From assembly GCA_022836615.1 (NCBI GenBank), contig MU405256.1, forward strand, positions 186,001 through 250,000: DNA of 64,000 nt, read 5' to 3'. The stretch comes from Annulohypoxylon bovei var. microspora (taxonomy: Eukaryota; Ascomycota; Sordariomycetes; Xylariales; Hypoxylaceae). Shown in pieces: positions 36,334-48,300 of this stretch (within the stretch, counting starts at the first letter, position 1; each line of letters starts with the position of its first letter). A program made the position numbers and the translations under genes. The notes below the pieces were generated by a model, which had not been told where the DNA came from, made no database searches, and saw nothing but the letters and a program-made list of their open reading frames with translations.

Positions 36334-39300
36334 CTAGATGTAATCCCTCTCGTGGGGCGGTGTCGGCATGGGCAACGGCGCGTCCTGCATTTGGACGCTC
36401 ACCGAGCTCTGACCCGCCACGGACATGGAGGGAGTAGCGCCCCTGCTAAGTGGCACTCCGCCCGCGTCGCTCGAAGGCGTCACCATGCGAGCGGGAGCAT
36501 GGCCCGCGGGCTTCGCGACGAGCACCTGCGCGGGACATATGACGATCTCCTCGTCGCCAACGCCGTTGTCGTCTCCCTTTTTGACAACGAGCGGGAATAG
36601 TACTGTGCGGACGACGGCACCGTCGGCCGCGTACTGATCGTTTGATTTTTTGTCGCCAGACCTTTCGTTCATGAGGGCCGCGTTGAAAGAGACGGTTCTT
36701 GCCAGGTCGCCGTTGGCATCGTACTCGGGCTGCAGTGGCGGCAGCATCATGTACTCGGCGCGCTGGGTACGCATTTCGATCGACAGATCGACCGCCTCAC
36801 GCATGACGCGGCGTAGTTGTGATTGGATCTGAGCCTCGAGGTTGGAGGGCGGCGGTAGGATCATGCATAGCGTCTGGAAGATGGCCTGTACGACGGCTTC
36901 GGTATCTTGGTTGCGTTGGTCGCCGAACGCTGGCCTCTTAGACAGTAGCGTCAGCGTCACGGCACGCCATTGTCGGACAGCCTGGGGCGGCCCGACTTCT
37001 TGTAGAAGTTTCTCGAGAGACTTGAGCTTCTGTCTCTGCTCCCGGTCCATGCCGAAGAGATAACGCGTGAACACAAACTCCCAAATCATGTTCATAGTCA
37101 TCGACATAAAGATGTCGCGACGCCTCACACGGTCGCCGAGGTAGCTATCTACATCGGAGCCATCTAGGACCGAGTTGTCTAATCGATCGATGATCTTCTC
37201 ATCATTGATTTCACTTGTCAAACGACAAGCACGCATGTCGGAGAATTTTGAGAAGCGAAGGACCCATTGTTGCACGTGGGAACATAATTGTTGGCAACGA
37301 TGATCAAAGTGATCCTCGTCTTTAAGGCGGAGAAACTCAGCATCAGGTGGCTTCGTAGCCAAAATTTGTTGTTGCATCTCCCTGACCTGCTCTTTAGTAG
37401 CCTCGAGCTGAGCGCGAAGCTCTTGGATCTCTGCGTCTTTTTGTTCTAGTGTTCTAGTGAATCGGTCTTGAGCGAAACGTTGTTCTTCGAGTTGTTTAGA
37501 TGTAGATGCATGTCGTGACTCGAGTTGGCCGTACTTCTCGTTATGTTGGAGAGCGAGGACATTGTTAGCGCTATGCAGACCTTCGTTGATCTCGGTCAAT
37601 CGTGTGACTTCTTTGCGTAGCCATTCGAGCGATGCTTTGAGACTTTCGATTTCGGCATCGCGTTCGGTGATGGCGGAGACGGCCTGATTGTTGATATTGT
37701 GCTCCGCGTGTATTTTTGCGTCGGCAAGCGCGCGATTTTCCGCTATTAGCTGTTCTACTCTGGATTCGAGCTCTAATACCTGCATGCTCTGTCGACGTCG
37801 CATGCTTTGTGGCCTCGTTGGGGACCGTGGGGATCCAATACGGCCCTCGCCATAGCCATCCTGCAGATGGGTGTTAGCAAATAGAATGGTCCCCATCTCA
37901 TCATTGGTGTTTAATGAAGGGAATATAGAGATGAAAGATGCGGTATAAACATAATTACTTACATATACGTCGGTCATGTCCTTGGCTCGGACACGGCCTT
38001 CGTTAGCTATGGGTATTGTACTTTGGTTCTGGTTCGAGTGGAGATTTTCTCGATTTTCTCTCGCCTCATCATTATTCGGGAGGTTGGAGCTTAGCGATCT
38101 CAAGTCACCGCTCATTCGCCTATCCACTCGTCTAAGAAGCGGTGGGGTATTATTGCCTGATCTGAAAGCAGGGCTGCCTGGACTTTCAGGCCGAAACCGA
38201 AGCGGGTCTGGTGTTCGTGTCCTATTAAATCGGGAAATGCTCATATTGGACGCAGATCGTCTAGGTTGAGGTAAGCCCTCCGTCCGAGGCGTCGTTGAAC
38301 GACTTATATTTTCCGATACGCTTCTTTGCTGTCCTACATCGCCGTAGCCTTTTGATGAAGAACGTGATGATGATGATGATGGTAATTTCTTGGGATCCGT
38401 GGCGACTTGCACACCATCTTCCTGACTGCGCGTGACTGGTGTCTCTAATTTTGGTGTATCGCTTCCTAGCCCTAACTTTTTACTTCTCTTCTCGTTAGGC
38501 TGAGGAGTTCGAACTGCGCTGCCCTGTTCCTCTTCCGGTAACTCCCCTGTTTTTTTGGGTGCGCCATCGGTCCAGTCGCGCAGATGCACACCGCTATCCC
38601 GGAGGGTTGAGTCGACTAGACTACGCCGTTTTGGATGCGGGGAATCCGTTGAGAACCCACTGTCTCTGTTTGGCTCTATAGTAATTGAGGACCTTTTAGG
38701 TCCGTCGCGCGCTTGGCTTCCTCGTTCTTTCTCTAAATCTTCGCGTGTTTCTTCTTCCACTGGTGGAAGGACGCGAGGAGAGTTACGACCAGAACTCGAA
38801 AAGTCTAGATTCGGTCTAGGACTGAGAGACTTTAGCAAAGCCTCGTCAACCTTGTACTCTTTTGCCGACTTGGGAGCCTCATCGATATTTTCCGACGTGT
38901 CCAGGTCATCTATGTTTTTTATGATTTCAGAAGTTGGTGGTTCTCTTGGTGTTGCAATCTCCTGACTAGAGTCACGAGGTTCAGGTAAGTCACGTTGCAC
39001 CTCTCTTCCTACTACCGGACTCTCGATATTCTCTGGAAAACTGTCTTGTCGCGGTAGATCACCCGGTAGCTGTGGCTGTGTCTCTAAAGGTTCAGAGGAT
39101 GGTATTCTGGTATCCTCCTTTGCCTCTGCGCTTGGCCTGGTGTCTAGCCGTCCGCCTTCTTCCAGTATCTTGTGCTCAGAGCTCTCACGAAGCGTTAAGT
39201 CGTCAAGCATGTCTTCTGTGATTGATGGCTTCTTGTCAACATGCTTCTGTTGTTTCTTTCCCTTATTGTCCCTTATAGAATCATTGGATTTCTCAGTTAG

Positions 39301-42300
39301 AAGCGAAACACCTCCAGTTGGGAAAGTGGCGGACACATCCTCGGTACTAGATCCCGGGTCTTTCAGCGCCTCCACTTGCTTTCTGGATGATTTAGGGCGG
39401 GATTCCATGAGAGTCGCCGCGATCTCCCGTGCTGATGGAGCCGCATTGCGAGCTGGGCTTGGCTCCCTGGCTATTTCAGGTGTGGTCGGTTGCGTCTTCT
39501 CTTCTACTTGCTCGGGTTGTTGTTGACTAGGCTGCGGCTCTAAGTGTGACGTAGAAGTGTCTTCATCCAGCGTGATTTGTGCACCACCAGCTACGCTCTC
39601 AGCATTGTCCTCAAGTTTGTTTTCGTCTGTCTGAATCTCATTTATAGACCGTCCTTCAAAGTACGAAGCGGCAATTTCTCGTTGCGGCGTAATTGCCGGG
39701 AGAAGACCGGCATTGCTAATTTGCTCGATTAATTTGTCCTCTTCCATTGTAGCGTGCTTATCACCTATTGAAACTGGCTGAGATTCGAGATAGGAGGCGG
39801 CAATCTCCCGGGATGGAGTAATGTCCTGTTGAAAAACATCGCCGTTTTTGGCCCCTGTCATATGCTGATCCAGAGGTTGCAACAATTCGGGAACTTCGTC
39901 AGTTGAACTCTCAAAATTCTGAAGAGGAATATCGGGTTGTGCTGAAAGAGGCTTAGAGACCATAGCGTCGTCGCTAGACAAATGGGTTTTAGCTTTCTTG
40001 CCTGGCTGTGGCGACTGGTCGAATGGGCGGTCGTGTTCCACATGGCTACTCAGTTGGGCCGGTGAAAGATCAACATCGATCATAGGTGTCGCTGTCGTCA
40101 AGGGGGTACGAGGAGGTGAGACCGGGGCCGATAACTCAACGTGGCCTTGAATATCTTGGGCGGGTTCGTTAGCAGGTGCTTCATCACGTTGCGCACGATG
40201 CTCATCCTCTGTGGGCGTGGCTAATTGATTATTTTCCGAATCTGCTATGGTCTCCTTGACAAGGTGACTGATATTGAAGTCCTCAGCATTTTCATCTTGG
40301 TTTTCCGGATGGGGGGAAGGCTCCTCTTGGATGTCCTTTGTAGAACTCTGCCCTTCGACTTCTAAGATTTCTTCTTGAGTCAGTTCTCCGGGGGCGTTCT
40401 CTTCTGTTGTTGTATTCCAAGGCGCGTTGGCTGGTACACCTTCCATGGACCCCATAGGGGTGGAAGTGCCCGATGCTTTACGGCGTTTCTTGTCCTTTTT
40501 GGACTTTGCTGGGGATTCTGGCCACTCACCCTCGTTCGCTTTAGTTTCCACCGGCTCCCGACTCAAAGGTTCGGCTGTGTTTGTCGTGCTTGACTCACCA
40601 CCTGGAATTGTCTCCTGGTTGGACGGCGTTTGGGTCCCTGAGACTGGCTCTGACTCAGCTTGAACGCTCGCTCTCTTCTTTTTCTTGTCCTTCTTCGACT
40701 TCTTGCGAGAGATTGGAGAAGGCTGGGGTTCTGGCTCTTTTGGTACGGTAGCGTCGGGTTTTTCATGTTGGTTAGCTGGAAGTTGTTCTTGCTGCTGGAT
40801 ATCTTTTGTCTCAGGTATCTTGCTAGACTCTGGAATATCACTGGGTTCTACTTGCTGCTGCTCTTCTACAACCAAGGGTTCTCTGCTCGTCGCTATCTCA
40901 CCCTGATTTTTAGATTCCGATAAATCCCGAGATATTGAGTCGGAAGGTGAGACCTCCTGATTGTCTAATTTAGGAGTAGTCAAAGACTCGGTTTCCTCTT
41001 CCCCTTGTTCAAGAACCTTCATAGGAAGTCCAGTCGTGTCGTTTAATCGCTCTTGTGGAACCTCGATGGCAATGGCATCGGCAGTGGTATCGGCAATATC
41101 GCCTATAGGCGTGTCCTTTGCAACATTGTCCGATTCAGGGGAGACAATCAAATCTTGTTCGGGGTTGGGAAGGCCTTGTTCTTGATCCACAGGCTTGCTA
41201 GTGTCCTCTTCAAGATGTTCGGTAACATTTACAACGTGATCTTTGTCGATGCGGGTAGAGGGTTCGAGTATCGTAGAAATGTTGGTATCCTGAGATTTTG
41301 ATTTGTCCTCTTCGTTTATAGGGAGATCCAATTCTTGCTTAGACTCAATATGCTCCACGAGTTGATTTGACGAGTCTATAGACTTATCCATGGGTATGTC
41401 CTTCGCCACATTTTCCGATTCAGGAGAGATAGTCAGATCTTGCTCAGACTTAGAAAGGCTTTGTTCTTGATTAGTAGGTATGGTAGTTTCCCCTTCAATA
41501 TTTTCGATTACATCTACAACGTGATCTTTTTTGTGGAGATGAGTAGGTGGTTCAGCTTCGACTACTGGCGGCTGAAGGTTCTCTCCTTGAAGGTCTTCCG
41601 ATATAGTGTCTGTTATAGGAAGATCAACCTCTGAGATGAGTTTCATTGGCTCTGTAGGTTGTTCTGCGGGTTGCTCCGAGGGTTGCTCCGTGGGTTGTTC
41701 CATGGGTTGTTCCATGGGTTGCTCTATGTGACTTGACCCTGCTTCAGTACCTGCAGGCCCAGCTAGCTCATTCTCGGTCTGCAAATCACGTTGAGGCTCG
41801 GATTCAATGGTCGATTCGGCCAACTTCTTAGCTTTCCGCCTCTCCTTTTTAGATTTTTTGTCGGTGACAACTTCGGGGAGAACTTCAGGGAGAACTTCAG
41901 GTATCTCCTCCTTGACGGACATTGGCTCTTCGAGAATCGGTTCGCTCTCAGGTTGGTCCATGGGCTTCTGCACAGGAGCCTCTGCGGGCGGCATAGGCTG
42001 TGTTTGAGGCTCCTGTTCTTGGGGTTCCGCAGGGGTTGCGGTGCCCGACTCAAGCTCCAGGTCCACTTGGCTTGCCCGCTTCTTCTTTTTCTTGGACTTC
42101 TTCTTAGGCGTAGATACCTCAGGCAATGTGTCTTCTGGGCGTGTAGTATCCGTGACGGTCGTCGGAGTGTCCACGACAATCGGCTGACTGTCAACTTCTG
42201 GTTCTCTCGACTGACCATCTTCAACACCGGTAGGTGCAATAGAAGTTGGTTCGTCAACTTGAGGTATCACTACAACATCAGCCTCTGTCTGAGCTTCCGC

Positions 42301-45300
42301 GGGCTGTTCTGTCTCGTCTCGTGGCTGGATGACCTCTGTGGTACTGGATCCGGCGGGAAGAGTATCTGAATCTGATTGAACTATCGCAACTTGTGATTCG
42401 TCAAATACAGTAGGTTCCTGCACGATCGTTGTTTCCATGGGGCTTTTTTGATCAATATTTTGCAGTTCGGTCGGTGTCACTTCATCTAGATGTTGTTGGA
42501 CATTATCAAGGTCGTCCTTGGGCGAAGTCTCCACTGGAAGCTGATCTTTGGGTTCATTAACTTCAATATCTTCAAGTATTGTAGAAACATTCGTATGCTG
42601 GGACTTTAGCTTGTCCTCTTCATCGATAGGGACATCTGACTTTTGCTTAGACTCAACATGTTGTATAAGCTGATCTAACGGATCTATGGCCTCATCCCGG
42701 AAAGGGTCCTTTTCAGGTATCAATGAATTATCGACGTCGCCTGATTCATCATTGTGATGGCTCTCAGGCTTTGACCAGAAGTCCGGCGGGGGCGGGATTC
42801 CCACAGATGCCCAGTCAGGGTTAAAGGTAGTATCAGACGCAGGAAAATCGACGCCTGGATCTATCGGGGCCTCCATCGTGCTCTGTTCGGGTGACTCGGC
42901 AAGTTGAACACTTTGGCGCTTTTTCTTCTTGTCTTTCTTAGACTTCTTGGTACTAGTTGAAGTTGACACCGATTCTAATTCCTCTTTTTTAGATTGTTCA
43001 ATCTCCTCGGAAACGGTACTCGGTTCGGCCGAAATCTCCGGGGTAACGGTGGGAGATGTTGGGGCTTCCTCAGCGTCAGCAAGTAGTTGACTCTGCTCCT
43101 TTACACTATCTGATTGCTCAATTGTCAACCCTATGCCATCGGGATCATCCCGCGCTTCATTCACCTGTGTGTCTCCGGCGATTGTGTCGATGTTGGTGGA
43201 AGGCTCGATTTGTGGGGTTACTTCGTCATTCGCACTATGCTGTTCATTCGTAATGGGCTGTGCATCCAAAGTTTGCGGAGCGTCTTGAGGGGCGTCTTGA
43301 GGAATATCGCTAGCGACAGGTTCATTTTGGACAGATCCACGCTTCTTTTTCTTTTTCTTGTCCTTCTTTGCTTGCTTCTTGCTAGGCGACGACTCAGGTT
43401 CGGGAGCTTGGGCCTCCTCCAACTGATCGCCAGCTGCCGGGCTAAGATCGGAGGTGGGAATGTGGAAATCATCGACTATTTGTCTGTTCTCTGCGCCTGT
43501 CTCCACCGCCGTAAGTTCTTCCACAGATTTCGAAGACTCGGGTTCGTCAGTTAATGCAGGTGCATCGATGGTTTGACGGGTTTCCTTGCCCTCCTCTTCG
43601 TATTTCTTGCTGGAACTATCTTCAGGCAAGACGTTATCATCACCTATTGGCTCAGCCTGATCTGCGATTGGCTCAGACACTTCGAACGTTTCTAGTTGTG
43701 TAGGCTCTGTTGACTGTAATGACTCATCTGGCTTGGAAAGCTCTTCTATTTGTATAGACCCAGCTTGATTTCCGGAATTTATATCTTGAATGACATCACC
43801 GGCCGTCTCACTTGACAATTCAACTTCCTCTATCGTCGAAGGGGCTTCCAAGGTGGGCTTTGGCTGCATGAACTCTTCTAATTTTGTGGGCTCTTCCGCC
43901 TGTGCGAGTTCTTCTAGCCCCAAAGACTCTTCTACATTTGAGAGTGGTTCCGGTTGTGGAGGTTCCTCTAGGATAACGGGCTCTTGTATTTGTACAGGCT
44001 CTCCCAATTCCAAGGGCGCTTCCAATTGCGAGATCTCTGTTGATTGCACGAGCTCTTCTGGCTGCGGAAGTTCTTCTGATGGCGCAGGTTCAGCTTGCTC
44101 TTCAGGATTGACGGCTTGGAGGATGTCATTGGGCTTTTCGCTCGGCTGCACGGGTTCCTCTGTCTGAGGGACAGGTTCCTGGTCCTGGTTCTCTGAAGAG
44201 AGAATTGGAAGAGTGCCCTTGGCTTGATCTTCCGCAACTGGAGTCACGGCCTCTGACTGAGTAGCATTTTCGATGACAGGCTCGCTAATAATGGAAGCGG
44301 GTGTATTATCTTGGACGGGGATTGGCTCTGGCATATGAGCATCCGCTTTTGGCGTTTCTGGCTCATCTGCTAGATCAGTAGCATCGGACTTCTGACGCTT
44401 CTTTTTCCCTTTCTTGGATTTTTTACTGCTCTTCGTTGGCTCAGGCAACGAGTCGTCTCCAGCCAGCCCAGTCAGCTCTTGAGGGGGGCTTTCCTGAACT
44501 TCACTTGCAACTAGAGGCTCATCTACGATGGTTTCTGAAGGAATTATCTGAGGCGCGAGTTCCTGGACAGTGTCAGTGTCCACCGGAGTGTCCACCGGAG
44601 TGTCCAACGGAGTGCCCATGGTTTCTAGAGTATCTTGGCGCTTCTTCTTCTTCTTCCCCTTCTTCTTGCCACCGAGTTCCTCTTGCGGTAAAGCCATTTC
44701 CTGTGGCTGCTCTACGATGGGTTCGGTGGGAAGATTTGACGATTGGGGTTCATCAGCCACCACAGTTACGGCCGATGGTTCTTGCAACGCTTCGATTTGT
44801 TCGGGTGACTTGTCTTGCGAGCTCTCAGCCAAGTTAGGCCCAGAAAGTGGAGTCTCAAGTGGAGCGATCGATGCAGGAACTTGCTGGTCCCTGGCGTGTT
44901 CACCGCTAAGTAGTACGTTGGGCTGCAGCAATGATTCATCCACGTTGACCTGCTCCAATGATTTTGAATCCTGCACGACAGGGCTTTCCGAACTAGTCTC
45001 CATCAACGTGTGTTGTCCTTCGTGTTGCTGTTCAGCCTTTAGGTCCTCGTGCGAAATAGAAAATTCTGTCGTTTCCTCAGATTTTATAATCTCACTGGGT
45101 AATTGAACTTCCTCTAAAACTGGTTTCGGTGTTGAAAGCGCCTGCTCCTCTTGTCTAACATCGGAAGGAACTATAGGCTGATGATCATTGAGGTTATCAG
45201 CATCCGGCCCAGTTGACACCGGCACAACCGGCTCGTTCGGCGAAATGAGTTGACGAGACGTTTCCTCGTTCAGGTCGAATTCACCAAGCGCCTGGTGTTT

Positions 45301-48300
45301 CTCCGAGGGTATATCTTGGCTTATTGACTTCTCTTCGGAAGGTGGAAGGAGTTGGTGCTCAGTTTCCGTACGGTCAGCTAAGCCTTCTACATCTTCAATC
45401 GGAAGGCTATGGGGTATGTGGCTCTCAGGCTGCGGTACCGCTTCAGCTTCCTGCACGACCGGGAGGCATGGTGTTTCTACGGGAAGAGATTGGCTCTTTT
45501 CCTCTTGAGTGGGTATTTGCTCGCTCGTAATTTCAGCCCCGGATTCCAGCTCTAAGGTTTGCGCCTTCTTTCCTTTCTTCTTTTTCTTAGACTTCTTTGG
45601 GGTAGAAGGGATCTCCTCAGGCAAGCTCGGTTGCACATCGCGCGACTCGTGGGGAGCAAGGGTATCAGGTTGATCTTGTTGGGTAGGGTCTTTGTCCAAG
45701 CTAATATCTAAAGTGTCTGCGACGACTGGTTGTTCTTGGCTTGAGGTCTGGGATTCAACAGGTAGCACGTTAGGTTTTTCTAGGATGCTTCCCTCTGTTG
45801 ACTGCTCTCCTAGTTGCATTGACTCCTCTAAAGGTGTAGCGGGCTCGTCTTGGTCATTCTCAGACGACTGCTGCTTCTTTCCCTTCTTCTTCTTTTTCTT
45901 CTTTTCTTTCTTTGAGGCGCTGCTAGGGGGCTCAAGGAGTGGCGCGGGGGTTTCGACATTCTCATCCTCGACAATGGGAAGCTCTTCTTTAGTAAAAGCT
46001 GGTTCCTTTTCAATAGGGCTTGGTGCTGCTTCATCTACGCTTGGTTCCACCTCGGCGATAGGAGTCACTTGCTCAGCAACAACTGGCTCTCTTTCGATAA
46101 CAGTTGGCTCTGGCTCACCGATTAGCTCAAGTTTAGAAGGAGGAGTTTCCGATTCAGCGACAGTTGATTCCGTTTCCACAGGGGGGGTCTCTTTCTCAAC
46201 ACTAGTAGTGTCTAACTCAGGAATAGCAGCTTCATTTGTTCCTGCTTCAGTAGTAGTTGTTTCTTTTGTCTCTGGCTCGCTTATAATTGGTTCCTCAACA
46301 GCAGAAACTACAGGCTCAACAGTGATTGACTCTGGCTTGGTGGTGAATGTCTCTGCCTCAAGAATTGGTTGCTCTAGTTGGGGGGTGGGATTCTCTGATT
46401 CGATGACAGTCTGTGGTTCAACTAAAGTAATCTCCGGCTCAGCAGTAAGGCTCGCTAGCTGAGTATCAATCCTAGCCTCAAGAGTAGAAGGCTCGTTTTC
46501 AGTAGCAGTTGGCTCTAGCTCGGGCTCTGGTTTAAGTAGAGGCTCATTTATAGGAGTCTCTAGTTCAACTGCAGGTTCCTTCTCTACAGCACTTGACTTC
46601 TTTTCAGTTTCAGCGGGCTCTTGGGTGACAACAGCTTCTCCTTGAGCAGGCGCTTCCTCGATTAAGCTCAGCTGGCTATCAGGCGCTTCCTGGGGAATGA
46701 CCATGTCTTGTTGATCGTCTTGAGTTGGCTGCGTAGAAGTCATATTCAAGTCAATATCTTGAGTATCCGTGACAATTGGCTGGACATCAAACGATTCTTG
46801 AGGAATATTGAGATCTGGTTCAATAATTGGTTGAACACTTGATTCGATATTTGGTTCGATATCTGGTTGGTCGTCTCCAGTCGGCTGGGGGGGAATCTTA
46901 TCTAAGTTAGTACCCTGGGTATCTGTGAGAACCGGTTGGACGTCAAGCAACTCCTGAGGAAAAACAACATCAGGTTGGACATCAGGTTGGACATCAGGTT
47001 GGACTTCAGGTTGGACTTCAGGTTGGACGTCGGTCAGGATATCTGGCTGAATATCTGGTTGGTCTTCCGGTTGGTCGCCTCCGGTTAGCTGCGTGGAAGT
47101 CTTGTCTATGCTAACATCTTGGGCATCCGTGACAACCGGTAGAACATGAAGCGACTCTTGAGGAATAATGACATCTGGTTGATCGTCTTCAGTCAGCTGC
47201 ACGGGAGGCTTGTCCAAATCAGCGTCTCGAGTGTCCATAACAACTGTTTCAATATCAAGTGGCTCTTGAGGAATAACAGGATCCGGTTGGTCATCTTGAG
47301 TATATGTAATCGGTTGGACGTCGAGCGATTCTTGAGGAATAGCGGGATTCGGCTGGTCGTTTTCAGTCGGTTGTGAGGGAGTCATGTCCAAGCTAGCATC
47401 TTCAATATCCGCAACAATTGGTTGGTCTAGACTAGGCTCTACAACCTGAGACTTGTGCTTATTCTTTTTGCCTCTTTTCGAGCCCGAGCTCACAGTCTCC
47501 TGAATAATCGAGGCTTCGGGCTCAGGTTTTGGCGTGGCAGTTATCTCTTTCGGCGTCTCCTCGGAAGGCTGCACCTCGCGCGATTCTAGACTAGAAGGCT
47601 CAGGTGCATCGGCAGCTGTGCTACTCTCTGTATCCTTTTCTTTATCCTTGTTATCTGTGGCTTCTGGTAGTCGCCAAGGGCGAGGTAATAATCCAGTTCC
47701 CCAGCTACTCCTAAATGAATTGAGCCAGCCCCCTTGATCTAGGCGTTGAAATGGTGATGGCATCACTCGTCTTGTGTCGGAATTCTCTGCTTGCCTGGAG
47801 GTTTCTTGCACTTCATCCTCGAGATCTTCAACTGGAACAGATTCTTCATCTTGCCTAGTCGTGGGAAATTGTTCAGTGGCATTGCTACTAGGACGAGCCT
47901 CCTGTTGGACCTGGGGGACTTCGGCGTCTGTTGAAATTTCCGGTAGTATTTCTTCGTCCTCGATCCATTTTCTCTCCTGTACTTGATCATCACTTTGAGC
48001 CTGCTCTAGTAGAGAGATTGTCTCGTTTGTCTCGGTATCCTCGATGTGGCTCAGAGCAGTGTGTAAAGTATCAACCGACTTCGACGCTTCAGCTTCGGGG
48101 AAGAGGTGTGAAACGAGCATATCCTTATCTTGCGCCTCAAGAGAATCAACAAAGTCATTCTCCTGATTCAGATCACGGTCTTCATGAACAGTCGCAGGCT
48201 CCGGTTCTCTCATAGTAGGCTCCGTTGTTTCTATTTTGGGGACAACAACCTCCACATTGCTTTCAAGGGGGGTTTCCGCAGTCGCATTTAGATCCGTTCT

